Source: Bugula neritina (lineage: Eukaryota > Bryozoa > Gymnolaemata > Cheilostomatida > Bugulidae). From it: a stretch of 64,000 nucleotides of DNA. A program made the translations under genes and the position numbers. Shown piece by piece: positions 14,174 to 28,120 of this stretch (the stretch's first letter is position 1; the number at the start of each line of letters is the position of its first letter). The stretch covers positions 18,751,581 to 18,815,580 of the forward strand of contig OZ037766.1 in NCBI GenBank assembly GCA_964035545.1. The letters run 5' to 3'. The notes under the pieces were generated by a model. It searched no databases. It saw nothing but the letters and a program-made list of their open reading frames with translations, and had not been told where the DNA came from.

Positions 14174-15320
14174 ATATTTCAGTAGTTTGCAACATATTTC
14201 AGTAGGTTACCATACATTACGGTATGTTGCAGTATATTTCAATGTGTTGCAGCGTATTTCAATATGTTACAGTGTATTTCAGTATGTTTTGGTGTATTTC
14301 AGTATGTTTCAAATTTTTTAGGTATATTTCAGTATGTTGAAGTATATTTTAGTATGTAGCAGTGTAATTCAGTACGTTGCAGTATATTTCAGTATGTTGT
14401 CGTATGTTTTAGTATTTTACAGTACATTTCTGTGTATTACAGTATACATCAGTGTGTTGCAGTGTACCTCAGTATGTTGCGGTGTGTTTCAATGTGTTAC
14501 AGTATATCTCAGTAGTTTACCATATATTTCGGTATGTTGCAGTATACTTCCGTATGTTACAATGTATTTCAGTATGTGGCGGTGTATTTCAGTGTGTTAA
14601 GGTATATTTCAGTATGTTACAGTACATTTCTTTATATTACACTATATTTCAGTGAGTTGCAGTGTAGTTCAGTGTGCTACAGCATATTTCAGTATGTTGC
14701 AGTGTTTTTCAATTTGTTACAGTATATTTCAGTATATTACCGTATATTTAAGTATGTTAAAGTTTATTCCGATGCGTTGCAGTGTATTTCAGTATGTTAC
14801 AGTGTCTTTCAGTATGTTGCAGTATTTTGCAAAATATTTCAAATGTTACAGTGTATTTCAGTATGTTGCAGTATATTTCAGTATGATACAATAAGTTTCA
14901 GTATGTTGGAGTACATTTCAGTGGGTTACAGTATATTTCAGTATGATACAATGCATTTCGGTGCGTTACAGTATATTTCAGTATGATACAGCGTATTTCG
15001 GTATTTTTCAGTGTATTTCAGTATGCTTCAATATTTTTAGGTATATTTCAGTATGTTGAAGTATATTTTAGTATGTTGCAGTGTAATTCAGTATGTTGCA
15101 GTGTACTTCAGTATGTTGTCGTATGTTTCAGTATTTTACAGGACATTTCTGTATATTACATTATACTTCAGTGTGTTGCAGTGTATTTCAGTATGCTGCG
15201 ATATGTTTAAGTGTGTTACAGTATTATTCAGTAGTTTACCATATATTTCGGTATGTTGCAGTATATTTCAATGTGTTGCACTGCATTTCAATATGATACA
15301 GTATATTTCATTATGTTGCA

Positions 15321-17429
15321 GTATGTTGCAGTATATTTCAGTAGTTTGCAACATATCTCAGTAGGTTAGCATATATTTCGGTATGATGCAGCGTATTTCA
15401 GTATGTTACAGTGTATTTCAGTATGTTGCAGCATATTTCAGTATGTTGCAGTCTGTTTCAGTATATTACAGTATATTCCAGTATTTTGCAGTTCATTTCA
15501 GGGTGTTACAGCATATTTCATTATGTTGCAATATGTTGCAGTATATTTCAGTAGTTTGCAACATATTTCAGTGGTTTACCATATATTTCGGTATGTTGCA
15601 GCGTATTTCAATCTGTTGCAGTGTTTTCCGTATGTTCCAGTATATTTCAGTGGGTTATAGTATATTTCAGTATGATACAGCGTAGTTCAGTATGTTGCAA
15701 TGTTTTTCAATATGTTGCAGTATATTTAAGTATGTTGTAGTATGTTTCAGTGGGTTACAGTATATTTCATTATGTTGCAGGATGTTACAGTATATTTCAG
15801 TAGTTTGCAACATATTTCAGTAGGTTACCATACATTACGGTATGTTGCAGTATATTTCAATGTGTTGCAGCGTATTTCAATATGTTACAGTGTATTTCAG
15901 TATGTTGCAGTATTGTGCAGTGTATTTCAGTATGTTATTGTGTATTTCAGTATGTTGTAGTATGTTGCAGTGTATTTCAGTATGTTGCAGTGTATTTCAG
16001 TATGTTGCAGTATGTTGCAGCATATTTCAGTATGTTACAGCGTATTTCAGTATGTTGCAGTGTGTTTCAGTGTGTTACAGTATAATATTTCAGTATGTTA
16101 GAGTACACTTCCGTAAATTACACTATACTTCAGTGAGTTGTAGTCTATTTCAGTATCTTGCAGTATATCTCAGTATGTTAAGTATATTTCAGCATGTTGC
16201 GGTATATTTCAGTGTGTTACAGTATATTTCATTATGTTACAGTGCATTTCCAGATATTACACTATACTTCAGTGAGTTTTAGTGTTTTTCAGTAAGTTGC
16301 AGTATGTTTCGGTATCTTGCAACATATTTCAATGTGTTGCAATGTATTTCAATATGTTACAGTGTATTTCAGTATGTTGCAGCATGTTGAAGTGTATTTC
16401 AGTATGTTACAGTGTATTTCAGTATGTTGCAGTATATTATTTCAGTGGGTTACAGTATATTCCAGTATGTTGCAGTATGTTGCAGTATATTTCAGTATGT
16501 TGCAGTATATTATTTCATGGGGTTACAGTATATTCCAGCATGTTGCAGTATGTTGCAGTATATTTCAGTAGTTTGCAACATATTTCTGTAGGTTACCATA
16601 TATTTCGGTACGTTGCAGTATATTTCAATGTGTTGCAGTGTATTTCAATATGTTACAGTGTATTTCGGTATGTTGCAGTATGTTGCAGTATGTTACAGTG
16701 TATTTCAGTATGTTGCAGTGTATTTCAGTGTGTTACAGTATATTTCAGTATGTTATAGCACATTTCTTTATATTACACTATATTTCAGTGAGTTGCAGTG
16801 TAGTTCAGTGTGCTACAGCATATCTCAGTATGCTGCAGTGTTTTTCAATTTGTTACAGTATATTACAGTATATTACCGTATATTTAAGTATGTCAAAGTT
16901 TGTTCCGATGTGCTGCAGTGTATTTCAGTATGTTGCAGTGTATTTCTGTATGTTGCAGTATGTTGCAGCATATTTCAGTATATTACAGCGTATTTCAGTA
17001 TGTTGCAGTGTATTTCAGTGTGTTACAGCATAATATTTCAGTATGTTAGAGTACACTTCCGTAAATTACGCTATACTTCAGTGAGTTGTAGTCTATTTCA
17101 GTATCTTTCAGTATATCTCAGTATGTTACATTATATTTCAACATGTTGCGGTATATTTCAGTGTGTTACTGTATATTTCATTATGTTACAGTGCATTTCC
17201 AGATATTACACTATACTTCAGTGAGTTTTAGTGTCTTTCAGTATGTTGCAGTATATTTCGGTATCTTGCAACATATTTCAATGTGTTGCAATGTATTTCA
17301 ATATGTTACAGTGTATTTCAGTATGTTGCAGCATGTTGCAGTGTATTTCAGTATGTTACAGTGTATTTCAGTATGTTGCAGTATATTATTTCAGTGGGTT
17401 ACAGTATATTCCAGTATGTTGCAGTATGT
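15321..17429 (+). repeat. Mosaic satellite stretch before HOR-C
   Basis: Satellite only. Part of it (16281 to about 16690) matches 7691 to about 8100 at an offset of 8590 bp, with two 10-mers fewer near 16690. Other parts resemble HOR-C internal segments at offsets that change by small indels (offset 4315 near 17223, then 4287 from about 17430). No gene or unique sequence seen. Confidence 0.82.
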
Positions 17430-20400
17430 TGCAGTATATTATTTCAGTGGGTTACAGTATATTCCAGTATGTTGCAGTATGTTGCAGTATATTTCAGTAG
17501 TTTGCAACATATTTCTGTAGGTTACCATATATTTCGGTATGTTTCAGTATATTTCAATGTGTTGCAGTGTATTTCAATATGTTACAGTGTATTTTGGTAT
17601 GTTGCAGTATGTTACAGTGTATTTCAGTATGTTGCAGTGTATTTCAGTGTGTTACAGTATTTTTCAGTATGTTATAGCACATTTCTTTATATTACACTAT
17701 ATTTCAGTGAGTTGCAGTGTAGTTCAGCGTGCTACAGCATATCTCAGTATGTTGCAGTGTTTTTCAATTGGTTACAGTATATTTCAGTATATTACCGTAT
17801 ATTTAAGTGTGTCAAAGTTTATTCCGATGTGTTGCAGCGTATTTCAGTATGTTACAGTGTATTTCAGTATGTTGCAGTATTTTGCAATATATTTCAAATG
17901 TTACAGTGTATTTCAGTATGTTGCAGTATATTTCAGTATGATACAATAGGTTTCAGTATGTTGAAGTATATTTCAGTGGGTTACAGTATATTTCAGTATG
18001 ATACAGTGCATTTCGGTGCGTTACAGTATATTTCAGTATGATACAGCGTATTTCAGTATGTTTCAGTGTTTTTCAGTATACTTCAATATTTTTAGGTATA
18101 TTTCAGTGTGTTGAAGTATATTTTAGTATGTTGCAGTGTAATTCAATATGTTACAGTGTATTTCAGTATGTTGCAGTATGTTGCAGTGTATTTCAGTATG
18201 TTATGGTGTATTTCAGTATGTTGCAGTGTCTTGCAGTATATTTCAGTATGTTGCAGTATATTTCAGTACGTTGCAGTATATTTCAGTATGTTGCAGTATG
18301 TTTTAGTACTTTACAGTTCATTTCTGTATATTACAGTATACATCAGTATGTTGCAGTGTCCTTCAGTATGTTGCGGTGTGTTTCAATGTGTTACAGTATA
18401 TTTCAGTAGTTACCATATATTTCGGTATGTTGCAGTATATTCCAATGTGGTGCACTGTATTTCAATATGTTACTGTGTACTTCAGTATGTTGTAATATGT
18501 TGCAGTGTATTTCAGTATGTTGCAGTGTAATTCAGTATGTTGCAGTATGTTCTAGTATATTTCAGTATGTTACAGTGTATTTCAGTATGTTGCAGTGTAT
18601 TTCAGTGTGTTACAGTATATTTCAGTATGTTACAGTATATTTCTTCATATTACACTATATTTCAGTGAGTTGCAGTGTAGTTCAGTGTGCTACAGCATAT
18701 TTCAGTATGTTGCAGTGTTGTTCAATTTGTTACAGTACATTTCAGTTTATTACCGTAAATTTAAGTATGTTAAAGTTTATTCCGATGTGTTACAGTGTAT
18801 TTCAGTATGTTACAGTGTATTTCAGTATGTTGCAGTATTTTGCAATATATTTCAAATGTTACAGTGTATTTCAGTATGTTGCAGTATATTTCAGTATGAT
18901 ACAATAAGTTTCAGTATGTTGGAGTATATTTCAGTGGGTTACAGTATATTTCAGTATGATACAGTGCGTTTTGGCGCGTTACAGTAAATTTCAGTATGAT
19001 ACAGCGTATTTCAGTATGTTTCAGTGTATTTCAGTATGCTTCAATATTTTTAAGTATATTTCAGTATGTTGAAGTATATTTTAGTATGTTGCAGTGTAAT
19101 TCAGTATGTTGCAGTATATTTCAGTATGTTGTCGTATGTTTCGGTGTTTTACAGGACATTTCTGTATATTACAGTATACTTCAGTGTGTTGCAGTGTATT
19201 TCAGTATGCTGCGATATGTTTAAATGTGTTACAGTATATTTCAGTAGTTTACCATATATTTCGGTATGTTGCAGTATATTTCAATGTGTTGAGCTGCATT
19301 TCAATATATTACAGTATATTTCATTTTGTTGCAGTATGTTGCAGTATATTTCAGTAGTTTGCAACATATCTCAGTAGGTTACCATATATTTCGGTATGAT
19401 GCAGCATATTTCAGTATGTTACGGTGTATTTCAGTATGTTGCAGTATCTTGCAGTATATTTCAGTATGTAGCAGTATATTTCAGTATGTTGCAGTCTGTT
19501 TCAGTATATTACAGTATATTCCAGTATTTTGCAGTATGTTTCAGGGTGTTACAGTATATTTCATTATGTTGCAGTATGTTGCAGTATATTTCAGTAGTTT
19601 GCAACATATTTCAGCAGGTTACCATATATTGCGGTATGTTGCAGTATATTTCAATGTGTTGCAGCGTATATCAATATGTTACAGTGTATTTCAGTATGTT
19701 GCAGTATGTTGCAGTGTATTTCAGTATGTTATGGTGCATTTCAGTATGTTTCAACATTTTTAGGTATATTTCAGTATGTTGAAGTATATTTTAGTATGTT
19801 GCAGTGTAATTCAGTATGTTGTCGTATGTTTTAGTATTTTACAGTACATTTCGGTATATTGCAGTATACATCAGTGTGTTGCAGTGTACTTCAGTATGTT
19901 GCGGTGTGTTTCAATGTGTTACAGTATATTTCAGTAGTTTACCATTTATTTCGGTATGTTGCAGTATATTTCAAGGTGGTGCACTGTATTTCAATATGTT
20001 ACTGTGTATTTGAGTATGTTGTAGTATGTTGCATTGTATTTCAGTATGTTGCAGTGTATTTCAGTATGTTGCAGTATGTTGCAGTGTATTTCAGTATGTT
20101 ACAGTGTATTTCAGTAAGTTGCAGTATCTTGCAGTATATTTCAGTATGTTGCAGTTGATTTCAGTATGTTGCAGTATGTTTTAGTACTTTACAGTTCATT
20201 TCTGTATATTACAGTATACATTAGTATGTTGCAGTGTCCTTCAGTATGTTGCGGTGTTTTTCAATGTGTTACAGTATATTTCAGTAGTTTACCATACATT
20301 TCGGTATGTTGCAGTATATTTCAATGTGGTGCACTGTTTTTCAATATGTTACTGTGTACTTCAGTATGTTGTAGTATGTTGCAGCGTATTTCAGTATGTT

Positions 20401-21716
20401 GGAGTGTATTTCAGTATGTTGCAGTATGTTCTAGTATATTTCAGTATGTTACAGTGTATTTCAGTATGTTGCAGTGTTGTTCAATTTGTTACAGTACATT
20501 TCAGTATATTACCAAAAATTTAAGTATGTTAAAGTTTATTCCGATTTGTTGCAGTGTATCTCAGTATGTTAGAGTGTATTTCAGTATGTTGCAGTATTTT
20601 GCAATATATTTCAAATGTTACAGTGTATTTCAGTATGTTGCAGTATATTTCAGTATGATACAATAAGTTTCAGTATGTTGGAGTATATTTCAGTGGGTTA
20701 CAGTATATTTCAGTATGATACAGTGCGTTTTGGTGCGTTACAGTATATTTCAGTATGATACAGCGTATTTCAGTATGTTTCTGTGTATTTCAGTATGCTT
20801 AAATATTTTTAAGTATATTTCAGTATGTTGAAGTATATTTTAGTATGTTGCAGTGTAATTCAGTATGTTGCAGTATATTTCAGTAGTTTGCAACATATTT
20901 CTGTAGGTTACCATATATTTCGGTACGTTGCAGTATATTTCAATGTGTTGCAGTGTATTTCAATATGTTACAGTGTATTTCGGTATGTTGCAGTATGTTG
21001 CAGTATGTTACAGTGTATTTCAGTATGTTGCAGTGTATTTCAGTGTGTTACAGTGTATTTCAGTATGTTACAGCACATTTCTTTATATTACACTATATTT
21101 CAGTGAGTTGCAGTGTAGTTCAGTGTGCTACAGCCTATCTCAGTATGTTGCAGTGTTTTTCAATTTGTTACAGTATATTACAGTATATTACCGTATATTT
21201 AAGTATGTCAAAGTTTATTCCGATGTGTTGCAGTGTATTTCAGTATGTTGCACTGTATTTCAGTATGTTGCAGTATGTTGCAGCATATTTCAGTATGTTA
21301 CAGCGTATTTCAGTATGTTGCAGTGTATTTCAGTGTGTTACAGCATAATATTTCAGTATGTTAGAGTACACTTCAGTAAATTACGCTATACTTCAGTGAG
21401 TTGTAGTCTATTTCAGTATCTTGCAGTATATCTCAGTATGTTACATTATATTTCAACATGTTGCGGTATATTTCAGTGTGTTACAGTATATTTCATTATG
21501 TTACAGTGCATTTCCAGATATTACACTATACTTCAGTGAGTTTTAGTGTCTTTCAGTATGTTGCAGTATATTTCGGTATCTTTCAACATATTTCAATGTG
21601 TTGCAATGTATTTCAATATGTTACAGTGTATTTCAGTATGTTACAGTGTATTTCAGTAGGTTACAATATCTTGCAGTATATTTCAGTGTGTTGCACTGCA
21701 ACATACTGCAGTATGT
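17430..21716 (+). repeat. HOR-C, copy 1 (4287-bp higher-order unit)
   Basis: From about 17430 all landmarks recur at +4287. The unit contains three TTTCAAATG landmarks (17892, 18850, 20609) before the next unit begins its series at 22179, so it is built of three sub-blocks of 958, 1759 and 1570 bp. It includes a 1-bp deletion landmark TTTCAGTAGTTACC near 18411 and the palindrome at 21695. The chosen ends follow the leftmost position where the 4287 register holds; they are not a biological boundary. Confidence 0.9.
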
Positions 21717-21722
21717 TGCAGT
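21695..21722. repeat. 28-bp perfect palindrome (micro-inversion), copy 1
   Basis: The sequence reads ACTGCAACATACTG followed exactly by its reverse complement, centred on CTGCAG. The left arm is satellite in the opposite orientation to the rest of the window. In the closest paralogue without it (about 40323-40355), the segment reads TTGCACTATATTTCAGTATG. About 9 bp have therefore been replaced by about 14 bp that are the inverted copy of the adjacent monomers. Confidence 0.95.
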
Positions 21723-24700
21723 ATATTATTTCAGTGGGTTACAGTATATTCCAGTATGTTGCAGTATGTTGCAGTATATTTCAGTAGTTTGCAACATATT
21801 TCCGTAGGTTACCATATATTTCGGTATGTTGCAGTATATTTCAATGTGTTGCAGTGTATTTCAATATGTTACAGTGTATTTTGGTATGTTGAAGTATGTT
21901 ACAGTGTATTTCAGTATGTTGCAGTGTATTTCAGTGTGTTACAGTATTTTTCAGTATGTTATAGCACATTTCTTTATATTACACTATATTTCAGTGAGTT
22001 GCAGTGTAGTTCAGTGTGCTACAGCATATCTCAGTATGTTGCAGTGTTTTTCAATTGGTTACAGTATATTTCAGTATATTACCGTATATTTAAGTGTGTC
22101 AAAGTTTATTCCGATGTGTTGCAGTGTATTTCAGTATGTTACAGTGTATTTCAGTATGTTGCAGTATTTTGCAATATATTTCAAATGTTACAGTGTATTC
22201 CAGTATGTTGCAGTATATTTCAGTATGATACAATAGGTTTCAGTATGTTGAAGTATATTTCAGTGGGTTACAGTATATTTCAGTATGATACAGTGCATTT
22301 CGGTGCGTTACAGTATATTTCAGTATGATACAGCGTATTTCAGTATGTTTCAGTGTATTTCAGTATACTTCAATATTTTTAGGTATATTTCAGTATGTTG
22401 AAGTCTATTTTAGTATGTTGCAGTGTAATTCAATATGTTACAGTGTATTTCAGTATGTTGCAGTATGTTGCAGTGTATTTCAGTATGTTATGGTGTATTT
22501 CAGTATGTTGCAGTGTCTTGCAGTATATTTCAGTATGTTGCAGTATATTTCAGTATGTTGCAGTATATTTCAGTATGTTGCAGTATGTTTTAGTACTTTA
22601 CAGTTCATTTCTGTATATTACAGTATACATCAGTATGTTGCAGTGTCCTTCAGTATGTTGCGGTGTGTTTCAATGTGTTACAGTATATTTCAGTAGTTAC
22701 CATATATTTCGGTATGTTGCAGTATATTCCAATGTGGTGCACTGTATTTCAATATGTTACTGTGTACTTCAGTATGTTGTAATATGTTGCAGTGTATTTC
22801 AGTATGTTGCAGTGTATTTCAGTATGTTGCAGTATGTTCTAGTATATTTCAGTATGTTACAGTGTATTTCAATATGTTGCAGTGTATTTCAGTGTGTTAC
22901 AGTATATTTCAGTATGTTACAGTATATTTCTTCATATTACACTATATTTCAGTGAGTTGCAGTGTAGTTCAGTGTGCTACAGCATATTTCAGTATGTTGC
23001 AGTGTTGTTCAATTTGTTACAGTACATTTCAGTTTATTACCGTAAATTTAAGTATGTTAAAGTTTATTCCGATGTGTTACAGTGTATTTCAGTATGTTAC
23101 AGTGTATTTCAGTATGTTGCAGTATTTTGCAATATATTTCAAATGTTACAGTGTATTTCAGTATGTTGCAGTATATTTCAGTATGATACAATAAGTTTCA
23201 GTATGTTGGAGTATATTTCAGTGGGTTACAGTATATTTCAGTATGATACAGTGCGTTTTGGCGCGTTACAGTAAATTTCAGTATGATACAGCGTATTTCA
23301 GTATGTTTCAGTGTATTTCAGTATGCTTCAATATTTTTAAGTATATTTCAGTATGTTGAAGTATATTTTAGTATGTTGCAGTGTAATTCAGTATGTTGCA
23401 GTATATTTCAGTATGTTGTCGTATGTTTCGGTGTTTTACAGGACATTTCTGTATATTACAGTATACTTCAGTGTGTTGCAGTGTATTTCAGTATGCTGCG
23501 ATATGTTTAAATGTGTTACAGTATATTTCAGTAGTTTACCATATATTTCGGTATGTTGCAGTATATTTCAATGTGTTGAGCTGCATTTCAATATATTACA
23601 GTATATTTCATTTTGTTGCAGTATGTTGCAGTATATTTCAGTAGTTTGCAACATATCTCAGTAGGTTACCATATATTTCGGTATGATGCAGCATATTTCA
23701 GTATGTTACGGTGTATTTCAGTATGTTGCAGTATCTTGCAGTATATTTCAGTATGTAGCAGTATATTTCAGTATGTTGCAGTCTGTTTCAGTATATTACA
23801 GTATATTCCAGTATTTTGCAGTATGTTTCAGGGTGTTACAGTATATTTCATTATGTTGCAGTATGTTGCAGTATATTTCAGTAGTTTGCAACATATTTCA
23901 GCAGGTTACCATATATTGCGGTATGTTGCAGTATATTTCAATGTGTTGCAGCGTATATCAATATGTTACAGTGTATTTCAGTATGTTGCAGTATGTTGCA
24001 GTGTATTTCAGTATGTTATGGTGCATTTCAGTATGTTTCAACATTTTTAGGTATATTTCAGTATGTTGAAGTATATTTTAGTATGTTGCAGTGTAATTCA
24101 GTATGTTGTCGTATGTTTTAGTATTTTACAGTACATTTCGGTATATTGCAGTATACATCAGTGTGTTGCAGTGTACTTCAGTATGTTGCGGTGTGTTTCA
24201 ATGTGTTACAGTATATTTCAGTAGTTTACCATTTATTTCGGTATGTTGCAGTATATTTCAAGGTGGTGCACTGTATTTCAATATGTTACTGTGTATTTGA
24301 GTATGTTGTAGTATGTTGCATTGTATTTCAGTATGTTGCAGTGTATTTCAGTATGTTGCAGTATGTTGCAGTGTATTTCAGTATGTTACAGTGTATTTCA
24401 GTAAGTTGCAGTATCTTGCAGTATATTTCAGTATGTTGCAGTTGATTTCAGTATGTTGCAGTATGTTTTAGTACTTTACAGTTCATTTCTGTATATTACA
24501 GTATACATTAGTATGTTGCAGTGTCCTTCAGTATGTTGCGGTGTTTTTCAATGTGTTACAGTATATTTCAGTAGTTTACCATACATTTCGGTATGTTGCA
24601 GTATATTTCAATGTGGTGCACTGTTTTTCAATATGTTACTGTGTACTTCAGTATGTTGTAGTATGTTGCAGCGTATTTCAGTATGTTGGAGTGTATTTCA

Positions 24701-26003
24701 GTATGTTGCAGTATGTTCTAGTATATTTCAGTATGTTACAGTGTATTTCAGTATGTTGCAGTGTTGTTCAATTTGTTACAGTACATTTCAGTATATTACC
24801 AAAAATTTAAGTATGTTAAAGTTTATTCCGATTTGTTGCAGTGTATCTCAGTATGTTAGAGTGTATTTCAGTATGTTGCAGTATTTTGCAATATATTTCA
24901 AATGTTACAGTGTATTTCAGTATGTTGCAGTATATTTCAGTATGATACAATAAGTTTCAGTATGTTGGAGTATATTTCAGTGGGTTACAGTATATTTCAG
25001 TATGATACAGTGCGTTTTGGTGCGTTACAGTATATTTCAGTATGATACAGCGTATTTCAGTATGTTTCTGTGTATTTCAGTATGCTTAAATATTTTTAAG
25101 TATATTTCAGTATGTTGAAGTATATTTTAGTATGTTGCAGTGTAATTCAGTATGTTGCAGTATATTTCAGTAGTTTGCAACATATTTCTGTAGGTTACCA
25201 TATATTTCGGTACGTTGCAGTATATTTCAATGTGTTGCAGTGTATTTCAATATGTTACAGTGTATTTCGGTATGTTGCAGTATGTTGCAGTATGTTACAG
25301 TGTATTTCAGTATGTTGCAGTGTATTTCAGTGTGTTACAGTGTATTTCAGTATGTTACAGCACATTTCTTTATATTACACTATATTTCAGTGAGTTGCAG
25401 TGTAGTTCAGTGTGCTACAGCCTATCTCAGTATGTTGCAGTGTTTTTCAATTTGTTACAGTATATTACAGTATATTACCGTATATTTAAGTATGTCAAAG
25501 TTTATTCCGATGTGTTGCAGTGTATTTCAGTATGTTGCACTGTATTTCAGTATGTTGCAGTATGTTGCAGCATATTTCAGTATGTTACAGCGTATTTCAG
25601 TATGTTGCAGTGTATTTCAGTGTGTTACAGCATAATATTTCAGTATGTTAGAGTACACTTCAGTAAATTACGCTATACTTCAGTGAGTTGTAGTCTATTT
25701 CAGTATCTTGCAGTATATCTCAGTATGTTACATTATATTTCAACATGTTGCGGTATATTTCAGTGTGTTACAGTATATTTCATTATGTTACAGTGCATTT
25801 CCAGATATTACACTATACTTCAGTGAGTTTTAGTGTCTTTCAGTATGTTGCAGTATATTTCGGTATCTTTCAACATATTTCAATGTGTTGCAATGTATTT
25901 CAATATGTTACAGTGTATTTCAGTATGTTACAGTGTATTTCAGTAGGTTACAATATCTTGCAGTATATTTCAGTGTGTTGCACTGCAACATACTGCAGTA
26001 TGT
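21717..26003 (+). repeat. HOR-C, copy 2
   Basis: This is the second full 4287-bp unit, with TTTCAAATG landmarks at 22179, 23137 and 24896. Single-base differences from copy 1 are visible, for example GAAGTATATTTT versus GAAGTCTATTTT (22400), and TTTCAGTATG versus TTTCAGTGTG in the lead-in near 18106/22393. The second palindrome (25982-26009) spans the arbitrary unit boundary. Confidence 0.9.
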
Positions 26004-26009
26004 TGCAGT
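25982..26009. repeat. 28-bp perfect palindrome (micro-inversion), copy 2
   Basis: The same perfect palindrome as at 21695, exactly 4287 bp downstream in the next HOR-C unit. Its presence in both copies shows that the inversion arose before or during HOR-C amplification. Confidence 0.95.
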
Positions 26010-28120
26010 ATATTATTTCAGTGGGTTACAGTATATTCCAGTATGTTGCAGTATGTTGCAGTATATTTCAGTAGTTTGCAACATATTTCCGTAGGTTACC
26101 ATATATTTCGGTATGTTGCAGTATATTTCAATGTGTTGCAGTGTATTTCAATATGTTACAGTGTATTTTGGTATGTTGAAGTATGTTACAGTGTATTTCA
26201 GTATGTTGCAGTGTATTTCAGTGTGTTACAGTGTTTTTCAGTATGTTATAGCACATTTCTTTATATTACACTATATTTCAGTGAGTTGCAGTGTAGTTCA
26301 GTGTGCTACAGCATATCTCAGTATGTTGCAGTGTTTTTCAATTGGTTACAGTATATTTCAGTATATTACCGTATATTTAAGTGTGTCAAAGTTTATTCCG
26401 ATGTGTTGCAGTGTATTTCAGTATGTTACAGTGTATTTCAGTATGTTGCAGTATTTTGCAATATATTTCAAATGTTACAGTGTATTCCAGTATGTTGCAG
26501 TATATTTCAGTATGATACAATAGGTTTCAGTATGTTGAAGTATATTTCAGTGGGTTACAGTATATTTCAGTATGATACAGTGCATTTCGGTGCGTTACAG
26601 TATATTTCAGTATGATACAGCGTATTTCAGTATGTTTCAGTGTATTTCAGTATACTTCAATATTTTTAGGTATATTTCAGTATGTTGAAGTATATTTTAG
26701 TATGTTGCAGTGTAATTCAATATGTTACAGTGTATTTCAGTATGTTGCAGTATGTTGCAGTGTATTTCAGTATGTTATGGTGTATTTCAGTATGTTGCAG
26801 TGTCTTGCAGTATATTTCAGTATGTTGCAGTATATTTCAGTATGTTGCAGTATATTTCAGTATGTTGCAGTATGTTTTAGTACTTTACAGTTCATTTCTG
26901 TATATTACAGTATACATCAGTATGTTGCAGTGTCCTTCAGTATGTTGCGGTGTGTTTCAATGTGTTACAGTATATTTCAGTAGTTACCATATATTTCGGT
27001 ATGTTGCAGTATATTTCAATGTGGTGCACTGTATTTCAATATGTTACTGTGTACTTCAGTATGTTGTAATATGGTGCAGTGTATTTCAGTATGTTGCAGT
27101 GTATTTCAGTATGTTGCAGTATGTTCTAGTACATTTCAGTATGTTACAGTGTATTTCAGTATGTTGCAGTGTATTTCAGTGTGTTACAGTATATTTCAGT
27201 ATGTTACAGAATATTTCTTTATATTACACTATATTTCAGTGAGTTGCAGTGTAGTTCAGTGTGCTACAGCATATTTCAGTATGTTGCAGTGTTGTTCAAT
27301 TTGTTACAGTACATTTCAGTATATTACCGTAAATTTAAGTATGGTAAAGTTTATTCCGATGTGTTACAGTGTATTTCAGTATGTTACAGTGTATTTCAGT
27401 ATGTTGCAGTATTTTGCAATATATTTCAAATGTTACAGTGTATTTCAGTATGTTGCAGTATATTTCAGTATGATACAATAAGTTTCAGTATGTTGGAGTA
27501 TATTTCAGTGGGTTACAGTATATTTCAGTATGATACAGTGCGTTTTGGTGTGTTACAGTATATTTCAGTATGATACAGCGTATTTCAGTATGTTTCAGTG
27601 TATTTCAGTATGCTTCAATATTTTTAAGTATATTTCAGTATGTTGAAGTATATTTTAGTATGTTGCAGTGTAATTCAGTATGTTGCAGTATATTTCAGTA
27701 TGTTGTCGTATGTTTCAGTGTTTTACAGGACATTTCTGTATATTACAGTATACTTCAGTGTGTTGCAGTGTATTTCAGTATGCTGCGATATGTTTAAATG
27801 TGTTACAGTATATTTCAGTAGTTTACCATATATTTCGGTATGTTGCAGTATATTTCAGTAGTTTGCAACATATCTCAGTAGGTTACCATATATTTCGGTA
27901 TGATGCAGCATATTTCAGTATGTTACAGTGTATTTCAGTATGTTGCAGTATCTTGCAGTATATTTCAGTATGTAGCAGTATATTTCAGTATGTTGCAGTC
28001 TGTTTCAGTATATTACAGTATATTCCAGTATTTTGCAGTATGTTTCAGGGTGTTACAGTATATTTCATTATGTTGCAGTATGTTGCAGTATATTTCAGTA
28101 GTTTGCAACATATTTCAGTG
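26004..28120 (+). repeat. HOR-C, copy 3, partial, with a 70-bp deletion
   Basis: The 4287 register holds to about 27858. There the sequence skips 70 bp (offset becomes 4217) and continues in HOR-C order to about 28120. The deletion joins two places that share TGTTGCAGTATATTTCA, which fits slippage or unequal exchange at a short identity. The later part of this copy is also the start of HOR-D. Confidence 0.86.

Larger units (their letters stand above)
10711..15320 (+). repeat. HOR-A derivative with an internal duplication
   Basis: From 10711 the sequence follows HOR-A from about 911 onward (offset 9800) to about 12610. It then jumps back by 1597 bp, repeats that part, and from about 14210 follows the rest of HOR-A and the start of the next unit (offset 11397, then 11394 after a 3-bp deletion near 14238). 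It leaves the HOR-A register at 15321, where HOR-A reads TTGCAATATG and this copy reads TTGCAGTATG. The block is separated from the main HOR-A array by 7691-10710. Confidence 0.88.
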
